Source of the DNA: Pantoea agglomerans
Lineage (GTDB): Bacteria; Pseudomonadota; Gammaproteobacteria; Enterobacterales; Enterobacteriaceae
Length of the DNA: 64,000 nt
Assembly: GCF_020149765.1 (NCBI RefSeq)
Contig: NZ_CP083809.1
Coordinates: 3,224,001-3,288,000, forward strand
Reading direction: 5' to 3'
Each line of letters opens with the position of its first letter. Position 1 is the stretch's first letter. Positions 43,238 to 56,036 of the stretch are shown here, one piece after another. The notes below the pieces were generated by a model that worked only from the letters and a program-made list of their open reading frames with translations, did not search any database and was not told where the DNA came from. A program made the position numbers and the translations under genes.

Positions 43238-44587
43238 TTACAGACGTGAGAAATCATTGAAAAGTGCAAGCCCCATTAACAACACCAGCAGGATTGAGCC
43301 AATGCGATAACTGAAGTCCTGAACTCGCTCGGACACCGGTCCACCTTTGATCTTTTCGATCGCCAGGAAGAGCAAATGCCCACCATCTAACACCGGCAGT
43401 GGGAAGAGATTGATGATCCCAAGGTTGACGCTAATCAACGCCAGAAACATCAGGTAGTAAATCATCCCATATTCCGCTGACAATCCTGCACCCTGCGCAA
43501 TCGAAATCGGCCCGCTCAGGTTGTTCAGCTTCACATCGCCGGTAATTAACTTGCCCAGCATGGAGACCGTCAGCTTCATCAGTTGCCAGGTTTTCGCGCT
43601 GGCCTCACCGATAGCGTCAAACGCGCCATACTGCCTTACCGTTTTATAGGCCTCCGGCAGCGGAACAACGCGCGGGATAACCCCGGCGAACCCTTCTGCC
43701 TTCGCGCCCGGCCTGGCTTCCGGCGTCAGGTGCAGCTGCACCGTTTCGCCGTTGCGATTGACGTCCAGGACCATCTCTTTGCCAGGATTATCCCGCACCT
43801 GCATGACAAAAGTCTGCCATTGCGTTAACGGCTGACCATCGACTTTAACGATCCTGTCGCCCGCTTGCAAACCGGCAACGCTCGCTGGGGAGTCTACCTG
43901 CACCTCCGCCAGCGTGGTTTCGATTTGCGGGCCGCGCGGACGAATGCCCAGCGCCACAACCGGATCCTCTTTGTCTGGCTCGAACTGCCAGTCGCGCAGG
44001 TCAACCGCTTTCTGCTGCGTCGCCTCTTCGCCGAAGCGTGAGACGGTCAGCACCGTCTGCGCGTCACCGATTTTGCCGATCAGCGCCATACGCACGGCAT
44101 CCCAGTCAGGCGTTTCGATACCGTCGACTGCTTTAAGTTCCATTCCGCTGACAATTTGCGCCTGCGCCGCCACCGAACCGTTCACTATTTCGCCAACGAC
44201 CGGGCGCACGCCGGGCACGCCGTGAATAAACACGACCCAGTAGGCGAAGATAGCGAAGATGAAATTAGCGACGGGACCGGCGGCGATAATCGAGGCGCGC
44301 TGCCAGATGACTTTATTGTTGAAAGCCTGATGACGCAACTCGGCGGGCACGCTTTCCACGCGCTCGTCGAGCATTTTGACATAGCCGCCGAGCGGGATCA
44401 GTGCAATCACATATTCGGTGCCCTGACGGTCGCGACGCTGCCAGAGCGCCTTGCCGAAACCGATCGAGAAGCGCTCTACGCGCACGCCGCAGCGGCGCGC
44501 CACCCAGAAATGGCCGAACTCATGAACGGTGATCAGCACGCCAAGGGCGATGATAAAGGCGACAAAACTCCACAGTATACTCAACAT
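43238..44587 (-). CDS. rseP: Sigma-E pathway site-2 zinc protease RseP
   Basis: The 449-residue intramembrane metalloprotease has the HEFGH zinc motif at H22, E23 and H26 in the first helix, two PDZ domains between about 125 and 310 and the late [12 protein letters not shown] motif with the third ligand Asp. It cleaves RseA after DegS to release sigma-E, which would act on the degP promoter found in this window. Confidence 0.98.
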   Translation of the reverse strand: MLSILWSFVAFIIALGVLITVHEFGHFWVARRCGVRVERFSIGFGKALWQRRDRQGTEYVIALIPLGGYVKMLDERVESVPAELRHQAFNNKVIWQRASIIAAGPVANFIFAIFAYWVVFIHGVPGVRPVVGEIVNGSVAAQAQIVSGMELKAVDGIETPDWDAVRMALIGKIGDAQTVLTVSRFGEEATQQKAVDLRDWQFEPDKEDPVVALGIRPRGPQIETTLAEVQVDSPASVAGLQAGDRIVKVDGQPLTQWQTFVMQVRDNPGKEMVLDVNRNGETVQLHLTPEARPGAKAEGFAGVIPRVVPLPEAYKTVRQYGAFDAIGEASAKTWQLMKLTVSMLGKLITGDVKLNNLSGPISIAQGAGLSAEYGMIYYLMFLALISVNLGIINLFPLPVLDGGHLLFLAIEKIKGGPVSERVQDFSYRIGSILLVLLMGLALFNDFSRL

Positions 44588-44599
44588 CTACGCCTGTCC

Positions 44600-45457
44600 T
44601 CAGAGAGTGCGGAACACCAGCAGCAGCAAACAGGCGAAAACCGGCACCGCAGCGGTAAGGCTGTCGATGCGATCGAGTATACCGCCGTGACCCGGGATCA
44701 GGCTGCCGCTGTCTTTGATGCCCGCTTCACGTTTGAACATACTTTCCGTTAGATCGCCCAGCACCGAAGCGAGCGTCGCCACGACGGCGCAGACGATCAG
44801 CGTGCCGGCGGAAACGGTCAGCGGCGCGAAGCTGGCGAACAGCCAGGCGAGCAGCGCGGAGGAGACCAGACCGCCGAGAAAGCCTTCCCAGGTTTTACCG
44901 GGCGAGACTTTGGGTGCCAGCTTATGCTTGCCAAACATCTTGCCGAACATGTAGGCACCGGAATCGGCGCCCCACACCAGGAACATCACGAACAGCAGCC
45001 ACCAGGCGCCCGCAAAGCGATCGCTCTCATAGTGATACTGACGCAGCGCTACCATGCCCCAGAAAAAGGGGATGAGCGTGAGAATGCCGAACAGCAGGCG
45101 CAGGGGACGCGATTGACGCCACAGCGCGGCCGATGCGGGATAGGAGAGAACCAGGAGCAGCGCCGCAATCCACCACGCCAGCGACGCCCAGAGCGACGTG
45201 GCGACCTGCGGCAGATGCACGTCACGCTGATAGGGAGGAAGAGTAAAGAGCATCCCCGCCAGCAGCAGCCCGCACAGCAGGGAAAGCCAGATGCGCTGTT
45301 GGCGCGACGCCATGCCCGCAAGCTGGCCCCATTCCCAGGCGCCGAGCATGCAGATAATAATCATCGTAATCGCAAAACCAACGGGCGGTAACCAGAAAAG
45401 CGCAGCAATCACCAGCGGAATAAGAATAAGCGCGGTAATCAGACGAGACTTCAGCAA
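44600..45457 (-). CDS. cdsA: Phosphatidate cytidylyltransferase
   Basis: The 285-residue polytopic enzyme makes CDP-diacylglycerol. The signature is SMFKREAGIKDSGSLIPGHGGILDRIDSL near the C-terminus. The start is TTG (45457), as in E. coli, with MLKSRLITALIL giving the first membrane helix. It is between uppS and rseP. Confidence 0.98.
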   Translation of the reverse strand: MLKSRLITALILIPLVIAALFWLPPVGFAITMIIICMLGAWEWGQLAGMASRQQRIWLSLLCGLLLAGMLFTLPPYQRDVHLPQVATSLWASLAWWIAALLLVLSYPASAALWRQSRPLRLLFGILTLIPFFWGMVALRQYHYESDRFAGAWWLLFVMFLVWGADSGAYMFGKMFGKHKLAPKVSPGKTWEGFLGGLVSSALLAWLFASFAPLTVSAGTLIVCAVVATLASVLGDLTESMFKREAGIKDSGSLIPGHGGILDRIDSLTAAVPVFACLLLLVFRTL

Positions 45458-45475
45458 AGGTTACCCCCTGTTTGC

Positions 45476-46228
45476 TCAGGCGCCGCCTGGTGCAGCGCCG
45501 CCAAAACGACGCTCCCGCAGAGAGAATGCATTCAGTGCACCTTCAAAAACGTGTTCATCAAAATCAGGCCAGAGAACATCGGTAAAATAAAACTCAGCAT
45601 AGGCGATCTGCCACAGCAGGAAGTTGCTAATCCGATGCTCTCCCCCGGTCCTTATCACTAAATCCACTGGAGCCAGTCCCTGCATGCACAGATGGGCAGA
45701 CAGGTTTTCCTCGGTGATCTGGTCAGGACGCAGCAAACCTTCCTGAACCTGCTCAGCGAGTTTTTTCACTCCCTGGATAATATCCCAACGTCCGCCATAG
45801 TTCGCGGCAATATTGAGAGTCAGTCCACTATTTTGCTGAGTCAGTTCCTCGGCGCGACGAATACGCTCCTGAATACGGTTACTGAAACGGCTCACGTCGC
45901 CGATGATGCGCAGACGCACGTTGTGCTTGTGCAGGCTCTTTACTTCACTGTCGAGCGCCCAGACAAACAGCTCCATCAGCGCCGTGACTTCCTGAGGCGG
46001 ACGGCTCCAGTTTTCACTGCTGAAGGCATAGAGCGTCAACGCTTCGAGATTATTGCTGACGGCGAAGCTGACGGAGCGGCGCACCGCTTTAACGCCCGCT
46101 TTATGGCCGGAAATACGCAGTTTTCCCTGATTTTTAGCCCAACGACCATTGCCATCCATAATGATAGCCACGTGACGCGGGCCTGTTCCCTGTTGGTCAT
46201 CGGTTTTGTTGTGATTATTGGACGACAT
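45476..46228 (-). CDS. uppS: Undecaprenyl diphosphate synthase
   Basis: The 250-residue cis-prenyltransferase provides the lipid carrier for peptidoglycan and LPS. The catalytic Asp is in [11 protein letters not shown], with [21 protein letters not shown] and [15 protein letters not shown] further on. It comes after dxr in an isoprenoid-to-envelope series. Confidence 0.98.
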   Translation of the reverse strand: MSSNNHNKTDDQQGTGPRHVAIIMDGNGRWAKNQGKLRISGHKAGVKAVRRSVSFAVSNNLEALTLYAFSSENWSRPPQEVTALMELFVWALDSEVKSLHKHNVRLRIIGDVSRFSNRIQERIRRAEELTQQNSGLTLNIAANYGGRWDIIQGVKKLAEQVQEGLLRPDQITEENLSAHLCMQGLAPVDLVIRTGGEHRISNFLLWQIAYAEFYFTDVLWPDFDEHVFEGALNAFSLRERRFGGAAPGGA

Positions 46229-46396
46229 AACGCGTAATTAATTCCTGTTGTCAGAAATGCTGTGGTTTCTGAATACATTGCGCCCGGTCTTCTCCCGCCC
46301 AAAAGGGGCGAGGCGCATCAGATGCGATGCCATACCCGGAAACGCGAGCGAGCGACTATACCATTTTCGCTACAGGCGAACAAATAGCGGCGCGCG

Positions 46397-47599
46397 TTAA
46401 CGCGAGGTCGCGAAACGCGGCAGCATCGCTGTGGCGCTGGCGCGTGCGGCACGATCGATATCCAGCACGGCCTCAACCGAATCTGGCTCCGCAAACGCCT
46501 GAGCCGCCAGCGCTTCGCTGTTGATCGCCGCGATGTCGGTAAAGCGGATCTGGTTATCCAGAAAGGCCGCCACCGCAACCTCATTGGCCGCGTTGAGCGT
46601 GGTGGTCGCCGCCTGCCCTGCCTCGCAGGCATCTATCGCCAGTTTCAGGCAAGGGTAGCGGGCAAAGTCGGGTTCAGCGAACGTCAGCGCGGACATGCGG
46701 GTGAAGTCCAGCGGCGTAACGCCTGCCGAAATACGCGCGGGCCAGGCCATGCAGTGTGCAATGGGGGTGCGCATATCCGGTGAACCGAGCTGAGCCAGCA
46801 CGCTGCCGTCGCAGTAGCGCACCATGGAGTGGATCATCGACTGCGGATGCAGGATCACCTCCATTTGCGCTGCGCTGGCGTTAAATAACCAGCGGGCTTC
46901 AATGTATTCGAGACCTTTATTCATCATGGTGGCCGAGTCGACGGAGATTTTACGTCCCATCGACCAGTTCGGATGCGCGCAGGCCTGCGCCGGCGACATG
47001 GTCGCAAGGTCAGCCAGCGGCGTGTCACGAAAAGGACCACCCGATCCCGTAAGGATAATGGACTCAATGCCATTTTCTCGCAGGTCAGCGTATCCTAACT
47101 GATGCTGGATGGAAGCGGGTAAACTCTGAAAAATGGCGTTATGCTCGCTGTCGACGGGGAGCAGCTGCGCCTGATGATGACGCACAGCCTCCATAAACAA
47201 ACGGCCGCAGGTGACAAGCGACTCTTTATTGGCGAGCAACACGCTTTTTCCGGCGCGGATCGCCGCCAGCGTTGGCAGCAAACCCGAGGCACCGACGATC
47301 GCCGCCATCACCTGGTCGACCTCGTCAAGCGCCGCCAGCTCGCACGCGGCCTGAACGCCGGAGAGCACTTCGGTAGAGACGTTGAGTGCTTTCAGTCGTT
47401 CACGCAGCGCCTGCGCGGCCGCTTCATCCGCCATTGCGGCGTAGCGCGGCTGAAATGCCTGGCACTGTTCCGCCATCAGCGCGACGTTTTGTCCGGCGAC
47501 CAGCGCGGTGATTTGATAGAGTTCAGGATTGGCGCGAACCACCGCCAGCGTGCTGGCGCCGATCGATCCGGTAGAACCCAGCAAAGTTAATCGCTTCAT
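46397..47599 (-). CDS. dxr: 1-deoxy-D-xylulose 5-phosphate reductoisomerase
   Basis: The 400-residue NADPH-dependent enzyme makes MEP, the committed isoprenoid step. The nucleotide site is [13 protein letters not shown]; metal and substrate residues lie in [11 protein letters not shown] and the [23 protein letters not shown] segment. The ATG at 47599 is chosen because the upstream in-frame extension has no family similarity. Confidence 0.98.
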   Translation of the reverse strand: MKRLTLLGSTGSIGASTLAVVRANPELYQITALVAGQNVALMAEQCQAFQPRYAAMADEAAAQALRERLKALNVSTEVLSGVQAACELAALDEVDQVMAAIVGASGLLPTLAAIRAGKSVLLANKESLVTCGRLFMEAVRHHQAQLLPVDSEHNAIFQSLPASIQHQLGYADLRENGIESIILTGSGGPFRDTPLADLATMSPAQACAHPNWSMGRKISVDSATMMNKGLEYIEARWLFNASAAQMEVILHPQSMIHSMVRYCDGSVLAQLGSPDMRTPIAHCMAWPARISAGVTPLDFTRMSALTFAEPDFARYPCLKLAIDACEAGQAATTTLNAANEVAVAAFLDNQIRFTDIAAINSEALAAQAFAEPDSVEAVLDIDRAARASATAMLPRFATSR

Positions 47600-47652
47600 T
47601 AAGCTATCCCTGTGAAGACGTCGAATAACGCCGCTTGCGCAGCAGCATAATG

Positions 47653-47726
47653 TAAAACGCCGCCAGAGCGCATTCGCAATGAATACAGCCCTGAACGGCG
47701 TTTTATACCCAAGGATATCGGGTATA
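47653..47726. repeat. Two adjoining inverted repeats between frr and dxr
   Basis: TAAAACGCCG/CGGCGTTTTA (47653-47662 and 47696-47705, 32-base gap) shares bases with TATACCC/GGGTATA (47704-47710 and 47720-47726). Neither hairpin is followed by a T-run on the minus strand. Because they share two bases, they cannot both form fully. Confidence 0.55.
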
Positions 47727-47743
47727 GAGAGCAACCGATGGGA

Positions 47744-48301
47744 TTAGAACTCCATCAGCTCCTTCTCTTTTTCAGCCAGCGCTGCATCAACATTCTTGAT
47801 GCGCGCATCGGTCATTTTCTGGATCTCGTCCTGCGTACGACGCTCATCGTCTTCGCTGATCTCTTTATCTTTCAGCAAGGCTTTGATTTTGTCGTTGGCG
47901 TCGCGGCGCACGTTACGCACGGAAACGCGGCCCTGCTCAGCTTCGCCGCGCACGATCTTGATAAGATCTTTACGACGCTCTTCGGTCAGCGCAGGCAGCG
48001 GAACGCGGATGTCGCTACCGGCTGAGTTCGGGTTCAGGCCGAGGTCGGAAGCCATAATGGCTTTTTCCACTGCCGGGCCCATGGAGCGGTCGAACACGTT
48101 GATTTTCAGCGTGCGTGAGTCTTCTACGGTAACGGAAGCGAGCTGACGCAGCGGCGTCGGCGTACCGTAGTATTCGACCACGATACCGTCGAGCAGTGAA
48201 GGAGAAGCGCGACCGGTGCGCACTTTGCTGATGGTGTTTTTAAACGCTTCGACGCATTTGTCCATGCGCGTTTCAGCATCTTTTTTGATGTCGTTAATCA
48301 C
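47744..48301 (-). CDS. frr: Ribosome recycling factor
   Basis: The 185-residue tRNA-mimicking protein splits post-termination ribosomes with EF-G. It has the classic [17 protein letters not shown] segment ([29 protein letters not shown]) and the coiled-coil arm of [24 protein letters not shown]. The start is GTG (48301), as in E. coli. Confidence 0.98.
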   Translation of the reverse strand: MINDIKKDAETRMDKCVEAFKNTISKVRTGRASPSLLDGIVVEYYGTPTPLRQLASVTVEDSRTLKINVFDRSMGPAVEKAIMASDLGLNPNSAGSDIRVPLPALTEERRKDLIKIVRGEAEQGRVSVRNVRRDANDKIKALLKDKEISEDDERRTQDEIQKMTDARIKNVDAALAEKEKELMEF

Positions 48302-48385
48302 GTTGAAACCCTTGGATTCGGTTTGACCTGGCCATTCCGGCGGCGCCGGAAGCGGTATCGCTGTTGAGCGATAATCCTGAATGGT

Positions 48386-48406
48386 GCGCGGTGAGGTTCA
48401 CCGCGC
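48386..48406 (-). repeat. GC-rich hairpin between pyrH and frr
   Basis: A 9-bp perfect stem (GCGCGGTGA / TCACCGCGC) with a 3-base loop has no T-run after it. It is a possible partial terminator or mRNA processing structure. Confidence 0.5.
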
Positions 48407-48442
48407 CGACAGAATATACCTTATTTTATCTTGCGTCGGGTA

Positions 48443-49168
48443 TTAATGCGTAATCAGGGTGCCTTCTTTTTCACCCATAACGACGCGACGCAGTGCGCCA
48501 GGTTTATTCATATTAAATACGCGGATCGGCAGCTGGTGGTCACGCGCCAGCGTAAAGGCGGCCAGATCCATCACTTTCAGCTCTTTTTCCAGCACTTCGG
48601 CGTAGGAGAGCTGATCGTAGAGCGTTGCATCCGGGTTTTTCACCGGATCGGCGGAGTAAACGCCGTCGACTTTGGTTGCTTTCAGCACCACGTCCGCCTC
48701 GATCTCGATGCCGCGCAGGCAGGCCGCCGAGTCGGTGGTAAAGAAGGGGTTGCCGGTGCCGGCGGAGAAAATCACCACGCGGTTATTGCGCAGCAGGCTG
48801 ATCGCTTCGGCCCAGCTGTAGTTGTCGCACACGCCGTTGAGCGGGATGGCAGACATCAGGCGCGCGTTGACATACGCACGGTGCAGCGCGTCGCGCATCG
48901 CCAGGCCGTTCATTACGGTCGCCAGCATGCCCATGTGGTCGCCGACGACGCGGTTCATTCCCGCCTGCGCCAGTCCCGCGCCGCGGAACAGGTTGCCGCC
49001 GCCAATTACCACGCCTACCTGAATGCCCAGCTCGACCAGCTCTTTCACCTCTTGCGCCATGCGGTCAAGCACGCTCGCGTCGATACCAAAACCTTCGGCA
49101 CCTTGCAGTGCTTCGCCACTCAGTTTCAGCAGGATACGTTGATATACAGGTTTTGCGTTGGTCGCCAT
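48443..49168 (-). CDS. pyrH: Uridylate kinase
   Basis: The 241-residue amino-acid-kinase-fold enzyme phosphorylates UMP. Landmarks are [47 protein letters not shown] and [13 protein letters not shown]. It lies between tsf and frr, as in nearly all proteobacteria. Confidence 0.98.
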   Translation of the reverse strand: MATNAKPVYQRILLKLSGEALQGAEGFGIDASVLDRMAQEVKELVELGIQVGVVIGGGNLFRGAGLAQAGMNRVVGDHMGMLATVMNGLAMRDALHRAYVNARLMSAIPLNGVCDNYSWAEAISLLRNNRVVIFSAGTGNPFFTTDSAACLRGIEIEADVVLKATKVDGVYSADPVKNPDATLYDQLSYAEVLEKELKVMDLAAFTLARDHQLPIRVFNMNKPGALRRVVMGEKEGTLITH

Positions 49169-49265
49169 GGTCGGTTCTTCCTGGAAGAGTTGAAAAGGAG
49201 AAATTAAATCTGATCGATCATCCGCTTAGCGCGCGTAAATTACTATTGGGATGAGACTGAAAAGT

Positions 49266-49287
49266 GTCTGCTTAGCGTAGCAGACAA
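49266..49287 (-). repeat. Second hairpin behind the tsf terminator
   Basis: An 8-bp stem (TGTCTGCT / AGCAGACA) with a 6-base loop directly follows the tsf terminator hairpin in the minus-strand transcript. Confidence 0.55.
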
Positions 49288-49312
49288 AAAAGAACCGCCT
49301 TCTGGCGGTTCC
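49286..49312 (-). terminator. Terminator of rpsB-tsf
   Basis: The stem GAACCGCC/GGCGGTTC with a 4-base loop is followed by a six-T run on the minus strand, 11 bases past the tsf stop. Confidence 0.92.
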
Positions 49313-49322
49313 TTTCACAGCA

Positions 49323-50174
49323 TTAAGACTGTTTGGACATTGCCGCTACTTCAGCAGCGAAGTCGCTTTCGACTTTCTCAATGCCTTCGCCCACTTCGAA
49401 GCGGATGAAGTTGATGACGTCAGCGCCCTGCTCTTTCAGCGCCTGGCCAACGGTTTTGCTCGGATCGATAACGAAAGCCTGACCGGTCAGAGAGACTTCG
49501 CCGGTGAATTTCTTCATGCGGCCTTCAACCATCTTCTCTGCGATCTCTTTCGGCTTGCCAGACTGCATCGCGATGTCCAGCTGAACCTGGTACTCTTTCT
49601 CAACCACGTCGGCAGAGACGTCTTCCGGCTTAACGAATTCCGGCTTGCTGGCTGCAACGTGCATAGCGATCTGCTTGATCAGCTCTTCGTTAGCGCCTTT
49701 CGCGGAGATCAGCACGCCGATGCGTGCGCCGTGCAGGTAAGAACCCAGCTGCTCGCCTTCCAGCACTGCGATACGACGGATGTTGATGTTTTCGCCGATT
49801 TTCGCGACCAGCGCTACGCGCTCTTCTTCGAATTTCGCTTTCAGCGCTTCAACGTCGGTGATGCGTTCTGCAGTCGCCGCGTCCAGCACTTTGTCAGCGA
49901 AGGCCTGGAAACCAGCGTCTTTCGCAACGAAGTCGGTCTGGCAGTTAACTTCCAGGATCACGCCGTAGTTGCCGTCGATTTTGGTTTTGATCACGCCGTC
50001 AGCAGCCACGTTGCCTGCTTTTTTCGCCGCTTTGATCGCGCCGGACTTACGCATGTTCTCAATCGCCAGCTCGATGTCGCCATTCGCTTCGGTCAGCGCT
50101 TTTTTGCAGTCCATCATGCCCGCGCCAGTACGCTCGCGCAGTTCTTTTACCAGTGCAGCGGTAATTTCAGCCAT
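49323..50174 (-). CDS. tsf: Elongation factor Ts
   Basis: The 283-residue nucleotide-exchange factor for EF-Tu has the conserved N-terminal [18 protein letters not shown] and the [11 protein letters not shown] motif whose Asp-Phe pair inserts into EF-Tu. It is co-transcribed with rpsB through an attenuator. Confidence 0.99.
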   Translation of the reverse strand: MAEITAALVKELRERTGAGMMDCKKALTEANGDIELAIENMRKSGAIKAAKKAGNVAADGVIKTKIDGNYGVILEVNCQTDFVAKDAGFQAFADKVLDAATAERITDVEALKAKFEEERVALVAKIGENINIRRIAVLEGEQLGSYLHGARIGVLISAKGANEELIKQIAMHVAASKPEFVKPEDVSADVVEKEYQVQLDIAMQSGKPKEIAEKMVEGRMKKFTGEVSLTGQAFVIDPSKTVGQALKEQGADVINFIRFEVGEGIEKVESDFAAEVAAMSKQS

Positions 50175-50278
50175 TCCAGAATCCTCGGTTCGTACCCCCG
50201 TGCTTACGCACTAAGGCACCTGTTGCGGAAAATTTACTCTGTCCCGCCCGCCTGAAAGGAGGCGTGACAGACGGAGAT

Positions 50279-50306
50279 AAAATAAAGGGGCCAAGACTGG
50301 CCCCTT
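50279..50306 (-). terminator. Attenuator between rpsB and tsf
   Basis: A 9-bp stem (AAGGGGCCA / TGGCCCCTT) followed by TTTATTTTATC on the minus strand lies about 50 bases after the rpsB stop. E. coli has a partial terminator at the same place. Confidence 0.8.
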
Positions 50307-50354
50307 AACAGATTACATCTGATGTCTAAGGGCTCTGTGTCAGAGCGAACCTTA

Positions 50355-51356
<1,002 letters not shown>

Positions 51357-51396
51357 TCATTATTGCTGAAATTTTCGGCAACTGCGGATTAATTTA

Positions 51397-52191
51397 ATGG
51401 CAATTTCAATTAAAACCCCTGAAGAAATCGAAAAAATGCGCGTCGCGGGCCGGCTGGCCGCCGAGGTGCTGGAGATGATCGCCCCGCACGTCAAACCAGG
51501 CGTCTCTACCGGCGAGCTGGACCGCATCTGCCACGATTACATCACCAACGAGCAGCACGCCATCTCCGCCTGTCTCGGCTATCACGGCTTCCCGAAATCG
51601 GTCTGCATCTCGGTCAACGAGGTGGTGTGCCACGGCATTCCCAGCGATGACCGTCTGCTGAAGGATGGCGACATCATTAACATTGACGTAACCGTTATTA
51701 AAGATGAGTACCACGGCGACACCTCGAAAATGTTTATCGTGGGTAAACCGACGATTCAGGGCGAGCGCCTGTGCCACATTACGCAGGAGAGCCTCTACCT
51801 GGCGCTGCGTCTGGTGAAGCCGGGCATTCGTCTGCGCGAGCTAGGCCGCGCTATTCAGAAATATGTTGAGTCCCACGACTTCTCCGTTGTGCGTGAATAC
51901 TGCGGCCACGGCATCGGCAAAGGCTTCCATGAAGAGCCGCAGGTGCTGCACTATGACGCAGACGACGGCGGCGTGGTGCTGCAGGCGGGTATGACCTTTA
52001 CCGTCGAGCCGATGGTCAACGCCGGCGACTACCGCATCCGCACCATGAAAGATGGCTGGACGGTAAAAACCAAAGATCGCAGCTTGTCCGCGCAGTACGA
52101 GCATACTATTGTGGTGACCGATAACGGCTGCGAAATCCTGACCCTGCGTAGCGACGACACCATCGACGCGGTGCTGGTCAACGAAGGGTAA
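51397..52191 (+). CDS. map: Methionine aminopeptidase type I
   Basis: The 264-residue dinuclear metalloprotease removes N-terminal Met. Conserved metal and substrate regions are [40 protein letters not shown] and [10 protein letters not shown]. It is divergent from rpsB, with 316 bases between starts that hold the rpsB leader and the map promoter. Confidence 0.98.
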   Translation: MAISIKTPEEIEKMRVAGRLAAEVLEMIAPHVKPGVSTGELDRICHDYITNEQHAISACLGYHGFPKSVCISVNEVVCHGIPSDDRLLKDGDIINIDVTVIKDEYHGDTSKMFIVGKPTIQGERLCHITQESLYLALRLVKPGIRLRELGRAIQKYVESHDFSVVREYCGHGIGKGFHEEPQVLHYDADDGGVVLQAGMTFTVEPMVNAGDYRIRTMKDGWTVKTKDRSLSAQYEHTIVVTDNGCEILTLRSDDTIDAVLVNEG

Positions 52192-52207
52192 TCGTCCCCC
52201 ACTGATA

Positions 52208-52234
52208 AAAAGCCGGCCCTGCGCCGGCTTTTTT
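52208..52234 (+). terminator. Terminator between map and glnD
   Basis: The stem AGCCGGC/GCCGGCT with flanking A and T pairs is followed by a six-T run. It ends 25 bases before the glnD start codon. Confidence 0.88.
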
Positions 52235-52258
52235 ATGGCTCAAGAAGAGAGATGCGGT

Positions 52259-54913
52259 ATGAGCGCTATCCTGACGGATGAGGTCATTGACGGCCTGAAA
52301 GACTCCCCGGCGCACTGGGATGATGCGGTGCTGACCCGCGACGCCCTGAAGCAGAAGCTGGAAACCTTTAACGCCTTTCTCTCCACGGCGTTCGACGCCG
52401 GCGAATCGGCTGAAACCTTGATCGATGCGCGTACCCTGTTTATTGACCGCCTGCTGCGCCGCCTGTGGCGCTTTTACGGCTTCGACGCCCTGCCCGCTAT
52501 TGCGCTGGTGGCGGTCGGCGGCTACGGCCGCGGCGAGCTGCATCCGCTCTCCGACGTCGATATTCTGATCCTCAGCCGCGATCCCCTCGACGACGCGAGC
52601 GCGCAGCAGACCAGCGAACTGCTGACGCTGCTGTGGGATCTTAAGCTGGAGGTGGGCCACAGCGTGCGCACGCTGGAAGAGTGTCTGCTGGAAGGCTTAG
52701 CTGACCTGACCGTCGCCACCAACCTTATCGAATCGCGCATGCTGACCGGCGATGTCGCCCTGTTTCTGGAGATGCAGAAGAACATCTTTAGCGAAGGTTT
52801 CTGGCCGTCGGCGACCTTCTACGCCGCCAAGATCGAAGAGCAGCAGGCGCGCCACCAGCGCTATCACGGCACCAGCTACAACCTTGAGCCCGATATTAAA
52901 AGCAGCCCGGGCGGCCTGCGCGATATCCATACGCTGCAGTGGGTGGCGCGCCGCCACTTTGGCGCCACCACGCTGGATGAAATGGTGGGGTTCGGCTTTC
53001 TGACCGAAGCGGAGCGCAACGAGCTTAACGAATGCCAGGCCTTTCTCTGGCGCATCCGCTTCGCCCTGCATCTGACTCTGACGCGCTACGACAACCGGCT
53101 GCTGTTCGATCGGCAGCTCAACGTCGCGCAGCGCCTTAACTACCAGGGCGAAGGCAACGAGCCGGTCGAACGCATGATGAAGGATTTCTTCCGCGTAACG
53201 CGTCGTATCGGCGAGCTGAACCAGATGCTGCTGCAGCTGTTTGACGAAGCGATTCTGGCGCTCTCCACCACCGAGAAGCCGCGCCCGCTGGATGACACTT
53301 TTCAGCTGCGCGGCAACCTGATCGATCTGCGCGACGAAACCCTGTTCGAACGCGAGCCGCAGGCGATCCTGCGCATGTTCTACGTGATGGTGCGCAACGA
53401 AAATATTCGCGGCATCTACTCCACCACGCTGCGCCAGCTGCGCTACGCGCGACGTCACCTCAAGCAGCCGCTGTGTCAGATCCCGGAAGCGCGCCAGCTC
53501 TTTATGGCGATACTGCGCCATCCGGGCGCGGTCAGGCGCGCGCTGCTGCCGATGCACCGCCACAGCGTGCTCTGGGCCTACACGCCGCTGTGGGGACAGA
53601 TCGTCGGGCAGATGCAGTTTGACCTGTTCCACGCCTATACCGTCGATGAGCACACTATTCGCGTGCTGCAAAAGCTGGAGAGCTTCGCCAGCGAGACCAC
53701 GCGCCCGATGCATCCGCTCTGCGTTGAACTCTGGCCGCGTCTGCCGCAGCAGGAGCTGCTGCTTATGGCGGCGCTGCTGCACGACATCGCCAAAGGCCGC
53801 AACGGCGATCACTCGATTCTCGGCGCGCAGGACGCGCTGGAGTTCGCCGAGCTGCACGGCCTTAACTCACGCGAGACGCAGCTGGTCGCCTGGCTGGTGC
53901 GCCATCATCTGCTGATGTCGGTAACGGCCCAGCGCCGCGACATTCAGGATCCCACCGTGATCCAGCAGTTCGCCGAGGTGATGCAGAACGAGAACCGGCT
54001 GCGCTATCTGGTCTGCCTGACCGTGGCCGATATCTGCGCCACCAATGAAACGTTGTGGAACAGCTGGAAGCAGAGCCTGCTGCGCGAGCTCTTTTTCGCC
54101 ACCGAGAAACAGCTGCGGCGCGGCATGGAAAATAGCCCGGACCTGCGCGAACGCGTGCGCCATCACCGACTGCAGGCGCTGGCGCTGCTGCGCATGGACA
54201 ATATCGACGAAGAGCGGCTGCACAATATCTGGAACCGCTGCCGCGCCGACTATTTCCTGCGCCACACGCCCAACCAGCTCGCGTGGCATGCGCGTCATTT
54301 AATGGAGCACGACCTGCGCCAGCCGCTGGTGCTGGTCAGCCCGCAGGCGACGCGCGGCGGCACCGAGATTTTTATCTGGAGCCCCGACCGTCCTTACCTC
54401 TTCGCCACCGTGGCGGGCGAGCTGGATCGCCGCAACCTCAGCGTCCACGACGCACAGATTTTTACCAGCCGCGACGGCATGGCGATGGATACCTTTATCG
54501 TGCTGGAGCCGGACGGCAGTCCGCTGGCGCCCGATCGCCACCTGATGATCCGCCAGGCGCTGGAGCAGGCGATCGCCCAGACCAGCTGGAATCCGCCGCG
54601 CACGCGCCGTGCGTCGGCCAAGCTGCGCCACTTCAGCGTCGATACCGAGGTTAACTTTTTGCCGACCCATACCGACCGCCGCAGCTATCTGGAGCTGATC
54701 GCGCTCGATCAGCCCGGCCTGCTGGCGCGCGTGGGGGAAGTCTTCGCCGATATGGGCGTCTCGCTGCACGGCGCGCGCATCAGCACCATCGGCGAGCGCG
54801 TCGAGGATTTATTTATTCTGGCCAACAGCGAGCGTCGCGCGCTTGACGCGCAAATGCGCAAAGCGTTGCAACAACGGTTGACAGAAGCCCTTAATCCAAA
54901 CGATAAAGTGTGA
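52259..54913 (+). CDS. glnD: Bifunctional PII uridylyltransferase/uridylyl-removing enzyme
   Basis: The 884-residue nitrogen sensor has an N-terminal nucleotidyltransferase domain ([17 protein letters not shown]), a central HD domain ([14 protein letters not shown]) and two C-terminal ACT domains (about 700-780 and 810-884) that bind glutamine. It modifies GlnB and GlnK. The ATG at 52259 is preferred to the ATG at 52235, which sits in the terminator T-run of map. It links to nitrogen scavenging by the allantoin block only at the level of general nitrogen control. Confidence 0.97.
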   Translation: MSAILTDEVIDGLKDSPAHWDDAVLTRDALKQKLETFNAFLSTAFDAGESAETLIDARTLFIDRLLRRLWRFYGFDALPAIALVAVGGYGRGELHPLSDVDILILSRDPLDDASAQQTSELLTLLWDLKLEVGHSVRTLEECLLEGLADLTVATNLIESRMLTGDVALFLEMQKNIFSEGFWPSATFYAAKIEEQQARHQRYHGTSYNLEPDIKSSPGGLRDIHTLQWVARRHFGATTLDEMVGFGFLTEAERNELNECQAFLWRIRFALHLTLTRYDNRLLFDRQLNVAQRLNYQGEGNEPVERMMKDFFRVTRRIGELNQMLLQLFDEAILALSTTEKPRPLDDTFQLRGNLIDLRDETLFEREPQAILRMFYVMVRNENIRGIYSTTLRQLRYARRHLKQPLCQIPEARQLFMAILRHPGAVRRALLPMHRHSVLWAYTPLWGQIVGQMQFDLFHAYTVDEHTIRVLQKLESFASETTRPMHPLCVELWPRLPQQELLLMAALLHDIAKGRNGDHSILGAQDALEFAELHGLNSRETQLVAWLVRHHLLMSVTAQRRDIQDPTVIQQFAEVMQNENRLRYLVCLTVADICATNETLWNSWKQSLLRELFFATEKQLRRGMENSPDLRERVRHHRLQALALLRMDNIDEERLHNIWNRCRADYFLRHTPNQLAWHARHLMEHDLRQPLVLVSPQATRGGTEIFIWSPDRPYLFATVAGELDRRNLSVHDAQIFTSRDGMAMDTFIVLEPDGSPLAPDRHLMIRQALEQAIAQTSWNPPRTRRASAKLRHFSVDTEVNFLPTHTDRRSYLELIALDQPGLLARVGEVFADMGVSLHGARISTIGERVEDLFILANSERRALDAQMRKALQQRLTEALNPNDKV

Positions 54914-54987
54914 CCGCAATCGATTTACTTATTTACTCTTGTGCCGGGACGTGGCCCGGCATGCACCAGACAGATCAGGAAAAAATT

Positions 54988-55812
54988 ATGCAACAGTTAC
55001 AGAGCGTTATTGAAACGGCCTTCGAACGTCGCGCCGAGATTACCCCAGCGAGCGTCGATCCGGTGACCCGTGAAGCTATCAACCAGGTGATCGCTCAGCT
55101 GGACAGCGGCGCGCTGCGCGTAGCAGAAAAGATCGACGGTCAGTGGGTAACGCATCAGTGGCTGAAGATGGCGGTTCTGCTGTCGTTCCGCATTAACGAA
55201 AACCAGGTAATGGAAGGCGCAGAAACCCGTTTTTACGACAAGGTGCCGATGAAGTTCGCCGGCTGGGACGATGCACGCTTTAAAGAAGCAGGCTTCCGCG
55301 TCGTGCCGCCAGCGGCGGTTCGTCAGGGCGCCTATATCGCACGCAATACCGTGCTGATGCCCTCCTACGTCAATATCGGCGCTTACGTTGATGAAGGCAG
55401 CATGGTCGATACCTGGGCGACCGTTGGCTCCTGCGCGCAGATCGGCAAAAACGTTCACCTCTCTGGCGGCGTCGGCATCGGCGGCGTGCTGGAGCCGCTG
55501 CAGGCGAACCCGACCATTATCGAAGATAACTGCTTTATCGGCGCGCGCTCGGAGATCGTCGAAGGGGTTATCGTGGAAGAAGGCGCGGTGATTTCCATGG
55601 GCGTCTACATCGGCCAGAGCACCAAAATCTACGATCGCGAAACCGGCGAAGTACATTACGGTCGCGTACCGGCGGGCTCCGTAGTGGTTTCCGGCAACCT
55701 GCCCTCTAAAGACGGCAGCTACAGCCTCTACTGCGCAGTTATCGTGAAGAAGGTTGACGCGAAGACGCGCGCCAAAGTGGGCATCAACGAACTGCTGCGC
55801 ACTATCGACTAA
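54988..55812 (+). CDS. dapD: Tetrahydrodipicolinate N-succinyltransferase
   Basis: The 274-residue hexapeptide-repeat enzyme of the lysine/diaminopimelate pathway has the E. coli length. The left-handed helix region includes [38 protein letters not shown]. The ATG at 54988 ([18 protein letters not shown]) is the family start; the frame extends upstream to the glnD stop but is not similar. Confidence 0.98.
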   Translation: MQQLQSVIETAFERRAEITPASVDPVTREAINQVIAQLDSGALRVAEKIDGQWVTHQWLKMAVLLSFRINENQVMEGAETRFYDKVPMKFAGWDDARFKEAGFRVVPPAAVRQGAYIARNTVLMPSYVNIGAYVDEGSMVDTWATVGSCAQIGKNVHLSGGVGIGGVLEPLQANPTIIEDNCFIGARSEIVEGVIVEEGAVISMGVYIGQSTKIYDRETGEVHYGRVPAGSVVVSGNLPSKDGSYSLYCAVIVKKVDAKTRAKVGINELLRTID

Positions 55813-55820
55813 GCTTCTCT

Positions 55821-55852
55821 GACGGGCCGCTGCGGCCCGTCATCTTTTCTTT
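55821..55852 (+). terminator. Terminator of dapD
   Basis: A 9-bp perfect stem (GACGGGCCG / CGGCCCGTC) is followed by ATCTTTTCTTT. Confidence 0.85.
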
Positions 55853-56036
55853 ACACTTCCCTCTCTTACAACCTGATTCGCGCGACGAATTAACAGGTGC
55901 GTTTACTTTTCACCCAGGTCATAATCCGCGCCAGTTATCTCCCGTCGCGCAGTGTTCAATCCGTTTTTTTGTCTACAGTTATTTTTGTGCCGTGAACACA
56001 GATGCGCGCTTCTCTCTTTTTGGTGGAAAAATCGCT

